Shown here one piece after another: positions 8,961 to 18,667 of a stretch of DNA of 64,000 bases; position 1 is the first letter of the stretch, and the number at the start of each line of letters is the position of its first letter. The notes under the pieces are model-generated. The model saw only the letters and a list, made by a program, of their open reading frames with translations. It did not search any database and was not told the origin of the DNA. This DNA comes from Acidobacteriaceae bacterium KBS 89 (lineage in GTDB: Bacteria; Acidobacteriota; Terriglobia; Terriglobales; Acidobacteriaceae), in NCBI GenBank assembly GCA_000381605.1, contig KB906754.1, positions 1,199,147-1,263,146 of the forward strand. The letters are read 5' to 3'. The position numbers were made by a program, and so were the translations under genes.

Positions 8961-9190
8961 CGCCACCTACGTCTACACCACCTACATCGCAGCGACACCG
9001 GAAAAGATCTTCGACGCCCTCATCGACAAGGAGGCCACCCAGCAGTACGCACCCGCTTGTCGGAGGTTCCACCAAGCTCACCGTCCCCAACTCCGAGATG
9101 CGCACGAACATCGCTAAGGGCTGGCCTATCGTCTTCTCCGGCCTCAAAACCTTCCTCGAGACCGGAAAGACACTTTCAGCAAAAAAGTAA
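8953..9190 (+). pseudogene. Remnant of an AHSA1/SRPBCC-domain gene (internal deletion and frameshift)
   Basis: From ATG 8953 the frame reads MSNATYVYTTYIAATPEKIFDALIDKEATQQY, the N-terminus of an AHSA1-family protein, then leaves the family and stops at about 9115. From 9062, in another frame, the sequence reads GGSTKLTVPNSEMRTNIAKG and then WPIVFSGLKTFLETG to a stop at 9190, which is the family's C-terminus. Roughly 80-90 central residues of a normal 150-residue protein are missing, so the product cannot form the hydrophobic-pocket fold. The pairing with the upstream ArsR gene is the usual arrangement for these proteins. Confidence 0.75.
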
Positions 9191-9322
9191 GTCCATCCAT
9201 CAAGGTGCCCGTCGTCTCTGCCGTCCGATCCAGGCAGGCCTTCGGACAGGTTTTAGCGTACTCAAAATCTTATGCAGTTGCGGCATATCTCTCTGAAAAC
9301 CCGCTGCTGTAGACTTTCACGC

Positions 9323-9490
9323 ATGATAGACATCGATCTCATCGTTCAGACCCTCCGCCAACACGGCCATCGTGTCGACAGCGTTATCTCAGTGCCAGAT
9401 AACGCCGGCGTATACGAGCTGATCATCGACGGAAACACACTCACCCTCGACGAAGCACGGGCCCTTCTCGAACAGGATGAAGCAAAGTAA
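9323..9490 (+). CDS. Small protein of unknown function (55 residues)
   Basis: From the ATG at 9323 the frame encodes an acidic protein with MIDIDLIVQTLRQHGH and LTLDEARALLEQDEAK. The regular helix-strand-helix pattern and clean codon usage favour a real gene. No strong Shine-Dalgarno sequence is seen. It sits between the AHSA1 remnant and a convergent VOC gene whose stop is six bases away. I cannot assign a function. Confidence 0.5.
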   Translation: MIDIDLIVQTLRQHGHRVDSVISVPDNAGVYELIIDGNTLTLDEARALLEQDEAK

Positions 9491-9496
9491 CAACGA

Positions 9497-9880
9497 TCAC
9501 GCTCGGTCTTGGGCAATATGCCACAGGACGCCCGATGGGTCGACGACGTAAGCGACTGTGAGCCCCCAGGGTTGGACCGCAGGAGCACTAGGCGCCCGCA
9601 CACCATAGTTCGCCGCGAGATTGAGTGGTTCGATGCGAGACCACCAATTCTCAATATCATTCACGAGCAATTGCATCATGAAGTTGCCCGCGAACCCCGG
9701 TGCCTCAAATCTCTGAAGCAGGAAAGAGAATCGGCCAAGATGCATTGACGCAAGCGAATCGCCCAAACGATGAGCGGTAAAGCCCAGTTCGCCGTAGAAA
9801 CGCAGACTGGTTTCGAAGTCCTTTGCTGGAACGAATGGTCGTAAAGCAACAACATCGGGTGCCGAAGGTTGATCGCTCAT
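9497..9880 (-). CDS. VOC (glyoxalase/bleomycin-resistance) superfamily protein
   Basis: The product has 127 residues from the ATG at 9880 (MSDQPSAPDVVALRPFVPAKDF). It shows the beta-alpha-beta-beta-beta pattern of the VOC fold: ETSLRFYGELGF, a central strand LASMHLGRFSFLLQ, and the C-terminal VAYVVDPSGVLWHIAQ. VOC proteins are metal-dependent lyases, dioxygenases or antibiotic-binding proteins; the ligand set here does not fix the reaction. It ends six bases from the small protein gene on the other strand. Confidence 0.75.
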   Translation of the reverse strand: MSDQPSAPDVVALRPFVPAKDFETSLRFYGELGFTAHRLGDSLASMHLGRFSFLLQRFEAPGFAGNFMMQLLVNDIENWWSRIEPLNLAANYGVRAPSAPAVQPWGLTVAYVVDPSGVLWHIAQDRA

Positions 9881-9931
9881 GATTACTCTCTCCAATTGAC
9901 AATCTGCCAACCGACAACGTCGCTCATTCGC

Positions 9932-12748
9932 CTACGAAAGCAATCCCCCAACAACTTCCGCCGTCTTCCCCAACGCTGCATCGAGCGACCCCACATCACT
10001 TCCCCCAGCCTCTGCCAGATCAGGCCGCCCACCACCCTTCCCCCCAACCTGCGCTGCCAGCAACCCAACAATCTTCCCAGCCTGCACCTTCGAAGTAAGG
10101 TCCTTCGTCACTCCAACAATCAGCGAAACCTTCCCATCCACCGCAGCCCCCAGCACCACGATCCCCGAACCAAGCTTCCCACGCAGTGAATCCACCAGCT
10201 CACGCATCTGAGCCTTCTCCAACCCATCCACCCGCTGCGCCAGGACCTTCACGCCCTTCACCTCAACCGCAGCCGAAGCCGCATCCGACACCGAAGAAGA
10301 CGCAGCCTTCATGCGCACCGCATCCAGCTCCCGCCGCAACTTCTTCATCTCCTCTTCCTGCGCCGCAATCCTATTCCGCAGTGCATCCGCAGGCGTCACC
10401 GTCTCAGAAGAAGAACCCACAAGCGACCCCACCACCTTAGCCACGTCAAAGTCCCGTCGGAACTCGCTCAACGCCCCGGTCCCCGAAACCGCCTCCACCC
10501 GCCGCACACCCGAAGACACCGACCCCTCGCCCACAATCTTGATCAACCCAATCTCACCCGTGGCTCCGGTATGAATCCCACCGCAAAGCTCCGTCGAAAA
10601 GTCGCCGATCTTCACTACCCGCACCCGCTCGCCATACTTTTCGCCGAACAGCGCCATCGCCCCCAGCTCATTCACCGCCACGTCGATCGGCACATCCACC
10701 AGCGTCTCCACCTTCGTATTCCCCATCACCTGCCGGTTCACAATGTCCTCGACCTCCTGCAGTTCCTCGTCGGCGACTCCAGCGAAGTGCGAAAAATCGA
10801 ACCGCAGCCGCGTCGCATCGTTCAGCGACCCCGCTTGCTTCACATGCTTGCCCAACACCTCGCGCAACCCCGCATGCAGCAGATGCGTCCCCGTATGGTT
10901 TCGTATCGTAGCCGACCGGGTCGTCGCATCCACCACGGTATCCACCGTATCGCCCACCGCAATCGTCTGGTTCGCCCTCACCTTATGCGCAAACACTCCC
11001 TGCACCGGCTTGGTCGCGCCACTCACCTCAGCCACAACCGCGTTGTGATCCCCCGAATACAACCACCCAACGTCTCCGACCTGCCCACCCGAGTCCGCAT
11101 AGAAACTCGTAGCATCAAGCACAACTTCACCCAACTCCCCAGCCTTCAACTCCGGCACACCAATCCCATCTTTCACCAGCGCCAACACCCGAGCCCCATC
11201 CACCCGCAGCGCGGAATACCCTTCAAACTCCGTCTTCGGCAACTCCCGATAAACCGGCGCCGCCGACTTCTGCGCCCCGCCTTTCCAACTAGCAGAAGCA
11301 CGCTCCTGCTCAGCTCTCATCTCAATATCAAAGCCCTGATGATCAAACGCAAGACCGCGATCGCGAGCTGCATCGAGCATGAAGTCAATCGGGAGTCCGT
11401 ACGTTTCATAGATACGGAATGCGCTGGGACCGTGAACCGTCTTGGTCTTCTTTTCCCCTTTGGCCAAGTAGGGCGCGTCCCATTCCGCGGTTTCGGTCGC
11501 GTCCAATAGCTGATCGAACTTGGCCGAGGCGATAGCGATGACTCTCGCAAACTGCTGCTCCTCCGCCAACACAACCTTACTCACTCGCTCCGCCGACTCC
11601 TTCAACTCCGGATAAGCCACCTGCATCTCATCCCGAACCGCAAAGACCATCTCATGCATAAACGGCTTCTCCTGCCCCAGCAGCCGTCCATGCCGAATCC
11701 CGCGCCGCAGAATCTTCCGCAGCACATACCCGCGACCCTCATTCGCAGGATGCACTCCATCCGAAATCAAAAACGTAGCTGCCCGCGCATGGTCCGCAAT
11801 AATCCGGAGCGAAGCAGAGGCTTTTTCTAACAGCTCTTTCCGTTTCCCCCTATTCTGTTCCGCCCGGCGAGCGGTTTCTGGATCTGAAAGATCTCCAATC
11901 GATGCGGGTGGGACCACCTTACTGGTGTACCCGGTCAACTCCTCCGCGCGCTTAATCAGCGGAGTAAACAAATCAGTCTCAAAGTTCGACAGCACTCCCT
12001 GCAGCACCGCCGCAACCCGCTCCAACCCCATCCCCGTATCGATCGAAGGCTTAGGCAGCGGGGTCAGCGTCCCATCGCTGCTCCTATCGAACTGCATAAA
12101 AACCAGATTCCAAATCTCGACATACCGCTGCTCATCCAGCGGAAACGGCTTATCAACCCCCGGCTCCTCCGCCGCCTCAATCCCCAGGTCATAAAAGATC
12201 TCCGAGCAAGGCCCGCAAGGCCCCGTATCCCCCATCTGCCAGAAGTTATCCTTGGCCGACATCCCGAAGATCCTCTCCTTCGGCACGCCCGTCTCAATCC
12301 AGTACTGCTCCGCCTCGTCATCTCGCGGAACCTTCGCGTCCCCCTCAAAGATCGTGCAATACAACTTCGACGGATCGATCCCAAACCACTCCTTCGAAGT
12401 CAGAAGCTCCCACGCATAAGCAATCGCATCCTTCTTGAAGTAATCCCCAAACGAAAAATTCCCCAGCATCTCAAAGAACGTATGGTGGCGCCGCGTAAAC
12501 CCGACGTTCTCAAGATCGTTATGCTTCCCACCAGCCCGCACACACTTCTGCGAGCTCCCCGCCCGCGTATAGTCCCGCTTCTCGTTCCCAAGAAAAACAT
12601 CCTTAAACTGATTCATCCCCGCATTGGTAAACAGCAGCGTAGGATCGTTCGCCGGCACCAGCGAAGAAGAGTGCACGCGCCTGTGCCCCTTGCCCTCAAA
12701 AAACCGCAAAAAATCTTCCCGAATCTGGCTTCCCGAACGATAGATCAT
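9932..12748 (-). CDS. alaS: Alanyl-tRNA synthetase
   Basis: It charges tRNA-Ala with alanine and edits mischarged Ser or Gly. The start at 12748 gives [28 protein letters not shown], the normal N-terminus; a frame open to 12880 adds 44 unlikely residues. The class II catalytic core is at the N-terminus ([21 protein letters not shown]), followed by the tRNA-recognition region, the editing domain with zinc ligands in HTGTHLLH and ELCGGIHTG, and a C-Ala domain with [18 protein letters not shown]. About 938 residues is slightly longer than the usual 875. It is divergent from the TonB-C-like gene. Confidence 0.97.
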   Translation of the reverse strand: MIYRSGSQIREDFLRFFEGKGHRRVHSSSLVPANDPTLLFTNAGMNQFKDVFLGNEKRDYTRAGSSQKCVRAGGKHNDLENVGFTRRHHTFFEMLGNFSFGDYFKKDAIAYAWELLTSKEWFGIDPSKLYCTIFEGDAKVPRDDEAEQYWIETGVPKERIFGMSAKDNFWQMGDTGPCGPCSEIFYDLGIEAAEEPGVDKPFPLDEQRYVEIWNLVFMQFDRSSDGTLTPLPKPSIDTGMGLERVAAVLQGVLSNFETDLFTPLIKRAEELTGYTSKVVPPASIGDLSDPETARRAEQNRGKRKELLEKASASLRIIADHARAATFLISDGVHPANEGRGYVLRKILRRGIRHGRLLGQEKPFMHEMVFAVRDEMQVAYPELKESAERVSKVVLAEEQQFARVIAIASAKFDQLLDATETAEWDAPYLAKGEKKTKTVHGPSAFRIYETYGLPIDFMLDAARDRGLAFDHQGFDIEMRAEQERASASWKGGAQKSAAPVYRELPKTEFEGYSALRVDGARVLALVKDGIGVPELKAGELGEVVLDATSFYADSGGQVGDVGWLYSGDHNAVVAEVSGATKPVQGVFAHKVRANQTIAVGDTVDTVVDATTRSATIRNHTGTHLLHAGLREVLGKHVKQAGSLNDATRLRFDFSHFAGVADEELQEVEDIVNRQVMGNTKVETLVDVPIDVAVNELGAMALFGEKYGERVRVVKIGDFSTELCGGIHTGATGEIGLIKIVGEGSVSSGVRRVEAVSGTGALSEFRRDFDVAKVVGSLVGSSSETVTPADALRNRIAAQEEEMKKLRRELDAVRMKAASSSVSDAASAAVEVKGVKVLAQRVDGLEKAQMRELVDSLRGKLGSGIVVLGAAVDGKVSLIVGVTKDLTSKVQAGKIVGLLAAQVGGKGGGRPDLAEAGGSDVGSLDAALGKTAEVVGGLLS

Positions 12749-12782
12749 AAGTTCCAAGTTTATCAGCGCTAATGGCCGATGT

Positions 12783-13259
12783 ATGATTTCAGGCCATATG
12801 CGATCCCATAGGCTCGTTTTACTCGCTGCGTTCAGCCTGGCAACTCTCTCCTCATCGTTCGCAAGGGCAGCCTCCTGCAAAAATTTGACGATTCGAGATT
12901 CAAGGCTACCCGCCTACCCGCTGGTATCACTCGCGGCCAACATCAAAGGCACCGTCAAACTCCGCGCGACAGTCACCATATACGGCTCCATCGTCGATAT
13001 CACCGTGCTCGACGGACCGGAACCGCTACAGGCCGCAGCCCAGGACTATGTCCAGAGTTGGGTATTCTTGACCGGACCAAAGAACGGCAATTGCACTCTA
13101 GACACAAAAGTCGACTTCCGAATCACGGGCCAACAGATGGAATACCCAAACAGCTACGTTCGGTTCACACGAGACGATATAGGTCACGCGACTCTGGAAC
13201 ATCATCCGATCAAATCAACCACCTACGATTACCCTCTTGTACCGGAGATGAGGCACTGA
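12783..13259 (+). CDS. Secreted protein with a TonB C-terminal-like domain
   Basis: The 158-residue product has a signal peptide ([21 protein letters not shown]). A domain follows whose pattern, [21 protein letters not shown] then [24 protein letters not shown], matches the TonB C-terminal fold seen in many acidobacterial single-domain exported proteins. There is no N-terminal membrane anchor or proline-rich spacer, so it is not a canonical TonB energiser. ATG codons at 12783 and 12798 are both possible starts. Function is not established. Confidence 0.6.
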   Translation: MISGHMRSHRLVLLAAFSLATLSSSFARAASCKNLTIRDSRLPAYPLVSLAANIKGTVKLRATVTIYGSIVDITVLDGPEPLQAAAQDYVQSWVFLTGPKNGNCTLDTKVDFRITGQQMEYPNSYVRFTRDDIGHATLEHHPIKSTTYDYPLVPEMRH

Positions 13260-13287
13260 TATATCCAGGCCGCCGCTAACCCCAACC

Positions 13288-14199
13288 TCACTCCGCGCCC
13301 ACCAACCCCGGCACCCACGTCTGCCCCTCCATACGAAACACTTCATCCTCGGTCCGCCGCAACCGCGCAAACTCCCCCCGATGCTCCACCATCACCAGCG
13401 CCGTCACCAGCGCATCGAACGCATCCTCACTCCCCTTCGCCTTCGCCAACACCCTCCGCGAAATCCCGGCATACAACGCATTCTCCCGCCGCTTCTTCGC
13501 CAGATAATCCGTCCGCGCCACCTCCGAGCTCTTATTCACCGCCCCCGTCATCAGCCGCGTATAAATCTCCACCACCAGAGGCTTCCTTACCGAAGGCGCA
13601 TCATACGGCCAAATCTTGAAACCAGCCTCCCGCAGCCGCAACAACCCAGGCATCCCCCGCAACGAAGCCGTCCCCACCGCCCCCGCCCCGCCAATCTGAA
13701 ACACACTCTTCGGCGCAATCCCCGCAATCCGCGCCGCCGCTAGGGGATCCGCAATCTCCGCCCGCACCTTCAACACGGTCTCCGCCCTTCGCAACATCCG
13801 ATGCGCATGCTCTCCACAAAACTCTGCCGGCTTCTTCCCATGGCGCTGCGATCCCACCCTCCCCCAGAACCGCCCGTCCTCACAATCTTTATGCAGCCAC
13901 TTTTCCCCCTGCCCGTCCGCCACCACCTGCCAGAACTCCGGAGCCGACGCAATCCCCAACTCCCGCAGAAACCACGCCGGATAGCTGAACGAAAAATCGA
14001 ACCCCACCACCATCCGCGGAGTCTCCCGCGCCAGTTCCACCAGCCACTCCATTAGCTCCACCCGCGACCGCCCACTCTCCAGCAACACCTTACCGGTAGA
14101 AGCCGTCCAAACCGCAGCCCAGATCTTCCTACGCTGTCCCGGCCCCTGGTCCCCCGACCAATCCACCCCCACCACCCGCTGCAACCCGCTCTCCGCCAT
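13288..14199 (-). CDS. DUF429-type protein (predicted RNase H-like nuclease fold)
   Basis: The 303-residue protein opens with VVGVDWSGD, and later has MVVGFDFSFSYPAWF and SEDAFDALVTALVMVEH. Acidic residues are spaced as in the RNase H-like DUF429 family. No signal peptide is visible, so it is likely cytosolic. The biological role of the family is not known. Its start codon overlaps an in-frame ATG on the opposite strand, but the divergent gene probably starts further on at 14270. Confidence 0.65.
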   Translation of the reverse strand: MAESGLQRVVGVDWSGDQGPGQRRKIWAAVWTASTGKVLLESGRSRVELMEWLVELARETPRMVVGFDFSFSYPAWFLRELGIASAPEFWQVVADGQGEKWLHKDCEDGRFWGRVGSQRHGKKPAEFCGEHAHRMLRRAETVLKVRAEIADPLAAARIAGIAPKSVFQIGGAGAVGTASLRGMPGLLRLREAGFKIWPYDAPSVRKPLVVEIYTRLMTGAVNKSSEVARTDYLAKKRRENALYAGISRRVLAKAKGSEDAFDALVTALVMVEHRGEFARLRRTEDEVFRMEGQTWVPGLVGAE

Positions 14200-14269
14200 G
14201 CTCTATCATCCACCCGAGGGAACTTTTTCCGCGCCTCTAACGTTATCTTTACAAGGAGAGAAAAACCCG

Positions 14270-14461
14270 ATGCTGAAATTCCTGCTCTTCTGTCTCCTCC
14301 TGGTCATCTGCTGGCCCGTCGCCCTCGTCGCGCTCCTGCTCTATCCGCTCGTCTGGCTGATCCTGTTGCCCTTCCGCCTCGTAGGGATCGTAGTCGGCGG
14401 CACATTTGAGCTCATCGCCGCGCTCTTCTACCTTCCCGGCCGCATGCTCAAAGCCATCTAA
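14270..14461 (+). CDS. Small hydrophobic membrane protein
   Basis: The 63-residue product starts MLKFLLFCLLLVICWP and is almost entirely hydrophobic, with two probable membrane spans and a Pro/Arg turn (LLPFRLVG) between them. AAGGAGAG lies about ten bases before the ATG at 14270 and decides the start. It precedes the S4-domain gene by 34 bases and may share its transcript. No family recognised. Confidence 0.6.
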   Translation: MLKFLLFCLLLVICWPVALVALLLYPLVWLILLPFRLVGIVVGGTFELIAALFYLPGRMLKAI

Positions 14462-14495
14462 GTCGCAGTCCGCAAGAATCGACGAAAATAGAAGC

Positions 14496-14879
14496 ATGAC
14501 CGGAACCCGCATCGACAAATGGCTCTGGGCCGCCCGCTTCTTTAAGACCCGCGAGCAGGCCTCCAAAGCCTGCGACATGAATCGCATCACTTCGAACAAC
14601 CAGTCCGCAAAACCCGCCCGCGAGGTCCGCATCGGCGATATGCTCCATATCAAAAACGAAGGTGGCGAGTTCGACATCGAAGTCCTTGCCCTCAGCCAGC
14701 AACGCGGCTCAGCCGCCATCGCGCAAACCCTCTATCGCGAAACCGAAGAGAGCAAAGAGGCTCGCCGCAAGGCCGCTGAAGAACGCAAACTCCTTGGCCC
14801 AATCGCCTACGCCGCGCCATCGAAACGCCCATCCAAACGCGACCGCCGCCTCATCCACAGCTTCCGCGGCGAATATTAA
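14496..14879 (+). CDS. S4-domain RNA-binding protein, Hsp15-like
   Basis: The 127-residue protein begins MTGTRIDKWLWAARFFKTREQASKAC, the S4 RNA-binding fold as found in Hsp15, then VRIGDMLHIKNEGGEFDIEVLAL and a basic C-terminal tail. Hsp15 binds 50S subunits carrying stalled nascent chains. The family assignment is good, but the ribosome-rescue role is inferred. It sits convergent to recX. Confidence 0.82.
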   Translation: MTGTRIDKWLWAARFFKTREQASKACDMNRITSNNQSAKPAREVRIGDMLHIKNEGGEFDIEVLALSQQRGSAAIAQTLYRETEESKEARRKAAEERKLLGPIAYAAPSKRPSKRDRRLIHSFRGEY

Positions 14880-14930
14880 CTCTCCTCCGACCAACGGGAG
14901 GACCAAAACAACCGACCCTGCAAGACCAGT

Positions 14931-14950
14931 TAAAAAGGCGTGCGAACGCC
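14931..14950 (-). terminator. Rho-independent terminator after recX
   Basis: Read on the minus strand: GGCGT-tcgc-ACGCC followed by five T residues. It lies about 37 bases after the recX stop. The stem is only five pairs but GC-rich with a compact loop. Confidence 0.6.
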
Positions 14951-14987
14951 CGCCCCACGCGTAGTGGACCCGTCCGGCAGGACAAGC

Positions 14988-15608
14988 TCATTCCTCATCA
15001 TTCTGTTTCGCATAAGTATCCGAGTCCCCCGCCCGCTCCTCCGGCTCCGCAAACACCTCAGCATCGGCCCCACCCACCTCCATGCCTTCGATCGCCTCTT
15101 CCGGCAGCTCCCACTCCCGCAGCACTTTATAGATGGCCCGCGAAGAAAACCCCGCACGCAGCAGCCGGTTCATCGTCCGCGCCGTCTCCTTCTGAGCATT
15201 CTCCCCGCTCGGCTGCTTGATCCGTTTCCGCGCAATATACTGCCGCGCCAGGGCCACCTCATCGACATCCTCATACGCCGTCTCGAGCGTCGACGCCACC
15301 AGCTCCTTGCCCACACCCTTCTGCATCAGGTCCTGCTGCACCCGCCGCTTGCCAAACTTCTCATGCTCCTTGCGCACCCGCGTGTAGTCCTCCGCAAAGC
15401 GCGTATCGCTCAAGTAGTTCAGCTCCTTCAGCCGGGCCACCACCGAATCGATCGCTCGCGCCCCTGCCTCACCCTCCTCCGCGCGCAGCCTCATCAGCCG
15501 TCGCAGATCGCGCTCCGTCCGCATCCTCCGCGCCAGAGCACCCACCGCATACTCAAACAATCCGGCCTCGCCCAACGGCTCCCGCTTCTTCGGCCTCGCA
15601 AACGCCAT
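14988..15608 (-). CDS. recX: RecX-family regulator of RecA
   Basis: RecX limits RecA filament extension during recombinational repair. The 206-residue protein shows the three-helix RecX repeats: YAVGALARRMRTERDLRRLM, then VVARLKELNYLSDTRFAEDY, then FGKRRVQQDLMQKGV. The ATG at 15608 is favoured by GGGAG six bases upstream; a GTG one codon earlier is possible. RecA is not in the window. Length is typical for the family plus a short acidic tail. Confidence 0.85.
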   Translation of the reverse strand: MAFARPKKREPLGEAGLFEYAVGALARRMRTERDLRRLMRLRAEEGEAGARAIDSVVARLKELNYLSDTRFAEDYTRVRKEHEKFGKRRVQQDLMQKGVGKELVASTLETAYEDVDEVALARQYIARKRIKQPSGENAQKETARTMNRLLRAGFSSRAIYKVLREWELPEEAIEGMEVGGADAEVFAEPEERAGDSDTYAKQNDEE

Positions 15609-15630
15609 CACACTCTCCCGCCGCTCAGGC

Positions 15631-15649
15631 AGTCTTCCTCAGGAAGACT
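15631..15649. repeat. 19-bp perfect palindrome between recX and the S9 peptidase
   Basis: AGTCTTCCT-c-AGGAAGACT lies four bases from the S9 peptidase stop and upstream of recX. It could act as a transcript-end hairpin for the peptidase gene, but no T-tract follows on the minus strand, or as a protein-binding site. Confidence 0.5.
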
Positions 15650-15652
15650 ACG

Positions 15653-18600
15653 CTACGGAACGACGCTCAGTGTAACCTCGTTCGACATCACCACCGTCTG
15701 TGTCTCTGGGTCCTTCCTCGTCACTCGGATCGTGTACTCCCCCGGCTTGGTCAGATTCACCAGCTGCCCCAGATGCGCCGTCTGCACCACGCTCTGTCCC
15801 GGCTGCACATAGTCCACCGTCCGTCCCTCAGACTGCGATTGCAAACGCGATTCGCGGCCATACGCCGTCTCCTCCACCATGCGGCCCTTCTCGTTCCGCA
15901 CCACAATCGTGTACGAGAACTCCGGATTATTCGTCCCCGGACGATGCGCGAACAATATCTGATGCGACGCAAGGTTCCTCAGCGTAATAATGATTCGCGC
16001 GTCCGACCCCACTCGCACCTCATCGATCGGTGCGCTGATCGCAATCAGAAAAGTAGCCTTGCCATCCGACGCTGGCGCAGCCTTGTTGTCCGGCGCTGGA
16101 CCAGTCTTTTCCGGTGCAGCCCCACGCGGCCGCGCAGTCGGAGCCTCACGGACCACCGGCGGAGCCACACTCTCCGAAGCCTTCTCCGGAACCTTCGGCT
16201 CAGGCTGCACCTGGCTCTCCTCCATCTCCGCAGGCCGGGACTGTCCCGTCCGGGCGTCAGGCGCCTTCGCAATCGGAGCCGCCGGCCCCTCATACCCGCT
16301 CACCGCGTACATATTCGTTCTCGTCCACCGGTCGCACCAGTCCCCCACCGTCTCATACCAGAGCTTCGAGTTCTGCGGCTTCAACACCCAGTGCCCTTCG
16401 TCCGGAAAGTACAGCATCTTGCTCGGCACATTCAGCCGCTGCAGCGCGGTAAACAGTTGCAACCCCTCCGACACATCCAGCCGATAGTCCTTCTGCGAAT
16501 GAATCACCAGCGTCGGCGTCCTCGCATTCTTGATCGACAACATCGGTGACCACTTCCTGAAAGGATCGAGCGCCACCGGCTTGTCGAAGTTGTTCCACGG
16601 CTGCGCCGGCAAAGGATCCATCGTAGCTTTCGCCGCTTGTCCCTTGCCCACTGGAGCTACGGGCGGTTGGCGGAACTCCCACTCCGCAAACCAAAGCTCC
16701 TCCGTCGACCCATACGCGCTCTGCGGATTGAACATTCCATCATGCGTCACAATGCACGCAAACCGGTTCGTATGCGTCAGAATCCAGTCCGCCATATATC
16801 CGCCGTAGCTGGCGCCCAGCGCACACTCCCTCGTCTTGTCGATGAATGGAAAGTGTTGCTCCGCATAGTCCAGCCCCTTCATCAGGTCGACATACGCCTT
16901 CCCGCCCCAGTCCCCGTTCACGCCATCGATAAACGCCTGACCATAGCCAGTCGAACCGCGCGGATTCACCATCACCACCACATATCCGCTCGCCGCCATA
17001 AGCTCCGGATTCCACCGGTAGCTCCACGCATCGCCCCACGCGCCCTGCGGCCCGCCATGAATTAAAAACTTCACCGGATACTTCTTGTCCTCATCGAAGT
17101 TCGGGGGACGCACAATGAAACCATGAACCTTCGTCCCGCCCGCGCCGTCGAAGGTAAACCCCTCCATCGGCTCGCCATCGTGATCGCCCCCTCCATGAAT
17201 CCCATACGACGCAAGCATCGCCCGATTCAGGTGAGTCAACTGCTCCGTCTTGTACATCCCGTAGCCCGCCGACTCCAGCGATCCCGGCACCGGTGATTTA
17301 TAGATGGGAAACAAATATCCGAAATCATCAAGATTCAACCCGCTATCAACGCCGATCTGCGTCACGAACACCTCAGCCGGCTTCGATACCGTCATGCGAG
17401 TCGAAACCAGCAACCGCCCATCACTGCTGATACGTAGATCTCCGTACTCCCCCCGCTCCAGATTCGTATTAACGTAGGATCTCCAGTTCAACTCCGAACC
17501 ATCAACCTTCACCGAAAATATCTGCTCATTCCCCGAAACTCCGCTCGCGAAATAAATCGTGGACGAATCCCCTCCCCACGCAAACTCATCCACCCAGCGA
17601 TCGAACTTCGGTAGCACCTCGTCTGTCGTCTTTCCCTCGCGATCGAACAACATCAACCGAAAGCGGTCGCTCTCGTACCCTGGCCTCTTCTGTGACCGAA
17701 ACGCCAGCCATTTCCCATCCGGCGAATACGCCGGCGCATCATCGCTCCCCAGGCTCGCCGAAACTCGCACCGGCTTCGCCACCGGATCGTCCAGCCGCAG
17801 CGTAAACACATCGTTATTCGTGCTCGCCGCAGGAACAAGTTCAACATTGGTTACATAAGCAATCTCATGCGAATCCGGCGCCCACGCATAGCCAACCGGC
17901 CCACCAAGGGAAAACGTCGGCGCCTCCGCGTCTCCAATGTCCTGCGTCGGAGTCAGATCCCTCACCACATTCCCGTCCGTCGCCGACACCACCAGCACGT
18001 GACTCCGCCGCGGCCCCACATAGTTGTCCCAGTGCCTGTACAACAGGCGATCCCACACCTGCGCCTTCACCGGATCGGCCGCAGCATCGGACTCCTTCCG
18101 CCGGTCGCAGTTCTCCTCCTCCAGCCACGAAGACCCCTCACTGCACTCCGGATAAACCCGAGACACAAACAAGATTCTCTGCGAATCCGGCGACCACACC
18201 GCTCCATCCGCCTCCGTGCTCACATTCGTCAACCGAGTCGGCGTTCCCATCGTCCCTGCCCGGTCATTCCACGTAGCCAGAAAGATCTGCGACAACCCGC
18301 TCTTGCTATCGGTTGCCGTAAACAACACATGCCTTCCATCTGGCGAAAACCGTCCGCCCCTCTCTCCCTCCTTCCAGAACGTCACCTGCCGCTCCTGCCT
18401 CCCCGCGCCCGACCCATCGATCGGCACCACCCACAGATGGTTCACCTTTGCGTTCTTCTCCAGGTCCACCTCAGTCACGGAAAACATCACCCACTTGCCG
18501 CTCGGCGAGATCTGCGGATCGCTCACCCGCTTCATTCGCTGCAGGTCCGCAAACGTCATCGGCCGTCTCCCCACCGAGACGTCGTCCGCACCCTGGGCTA

Positions 18601-18667
18601 GTACCCCGACTCCCGACAGACCCAGCATCGCCGCCAGCACACCAGTGCAAACCAATTGATTCATCAT
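15653..18667 (-). CDS. Secreted S9 prolyl-oligopeptidase-family peptidase with a C-terminal extension
   Basis: The 1004-residue product has a signal peptide (GVLAAMLGLSGVGVLAQ), a WD40-like beta-propeller (PSGKWVMFSV, SPDGRHVLFTA, SPDGKWLAFRS) and an alpha/beta-hydrolase domain. Nucleophile Ser620 lies in GASYGGYM; LVIHSQKDYRLD and DEGHWVLKP carry the likely Asp and His. The family cleaves short peptides, here in the periplasm or outside. After about residue 800 there is a Pro/Ala/Glu-rich linker and a beta-sandwich domain (VRVGSDARIIITLRNLASHQ ... VSVVP-like end) that normal S9 enzymes lack. At 18127-18157 a dispersed-repeat-like phrase adds VYPECSEGSSW in frame. Confidence 0.9.
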   Translation of the reverse strand: MMNQLVCTGVLAAMLGLSGVGVLAQGADDVSVGRRPMTFADLQRMKRVSDPQISPSGKWVMFSVTEVDLEKNAKVNHLWVVPIDGSGAGRQERQVTFWKEGERGGRFSPDGRHVLFTATDSKSGLSQIFLATWNDRAGTMGTPTRLTNVSTEADGAVWSPDSQRILFVSRVYPECSEGSSWLEEENCDRRKESDAAADPVKAQVWDRLLYRHWDNYVGPRRSHVLVVSATDGNVVRDLTPTQDIGDAEAPTFSLGGPVGYAWAPDSHEIAYVTNVELVPAASTNNDVFTLRLDDPVAKPVRVSASLGSDDAPAYSPDGKWLAFRSQKRPGYESDRFRLMLFDREGKTTDEVLPKFDRWVDEFAWGGDSSTIYFASGVSGNEQIFSVKVDGSELNWRSYVNTNLERGEYGDLRISSDGRLLVSTRMTVSKPAEVFVTQIGVDSGLNLDDFGYLFPIYKSPVPGSLESAGYGMYKTEQLTHLNRAMLASYGIHGGGDHDGEPMEGFTFDGAGGTKVHGFIVRPPNFDEDKKYPVKFLIHGGPQGAWGDAWSYRWNPELMAASGYVVVMVNPRGSTGYGQAFIDGVNGDWGGKAYVDLMKGLDYAEQHFPFIDKTRECALGASYGGYMADWILTHTNRFACIVTHDGMFNPQSAYGSTEELWFAEWEFRQPPVAPVGKGQAAKATMDPLPAQPWNNFDKPVALDPFRKWSPMLSIKNARTPTLVIHSQKDYRLDVSEGLQLFTALQRLNVPSKMLYFPDEGHWVLKPQNSKLWYETVGDWCDRWTRTNMYAVSGYEGPAAPIAKAPDARTGQSRPAEMEESQVQPEPKVPEKASESVAPPVVREAPTARPRGAAPEKTGPAPDNKAAPASDGKATFLIAISAPIDEVRVGSDARIIITLRNLASHQILFAHRPGTNNPEFSYTIVVRNEKGRMVEETAYGRESRLQSQSEGRTVDYVQPGQSVVQTAHLGQLVNLTKPGEYTIRVTRKDPETQTVVMSNEVTLSVVP
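18127..18157 (-). repeat. Short dispersed-repeat-like insertion within the S9 peptidase gene
   Basis: On the minus strand the bases around TATCCGGAGTGCAGTGAGG encode YPECSEG at about residues 170-180, inside the propeller. The phrase resembles short repeated elements ('ERSEG/ECSEG' peptides) that are common in intergenic DNA. It is followed by an unusually charged loop (LEEENCDRRKES). Identification rests on pattern recognition only. Confidence 0.4.
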
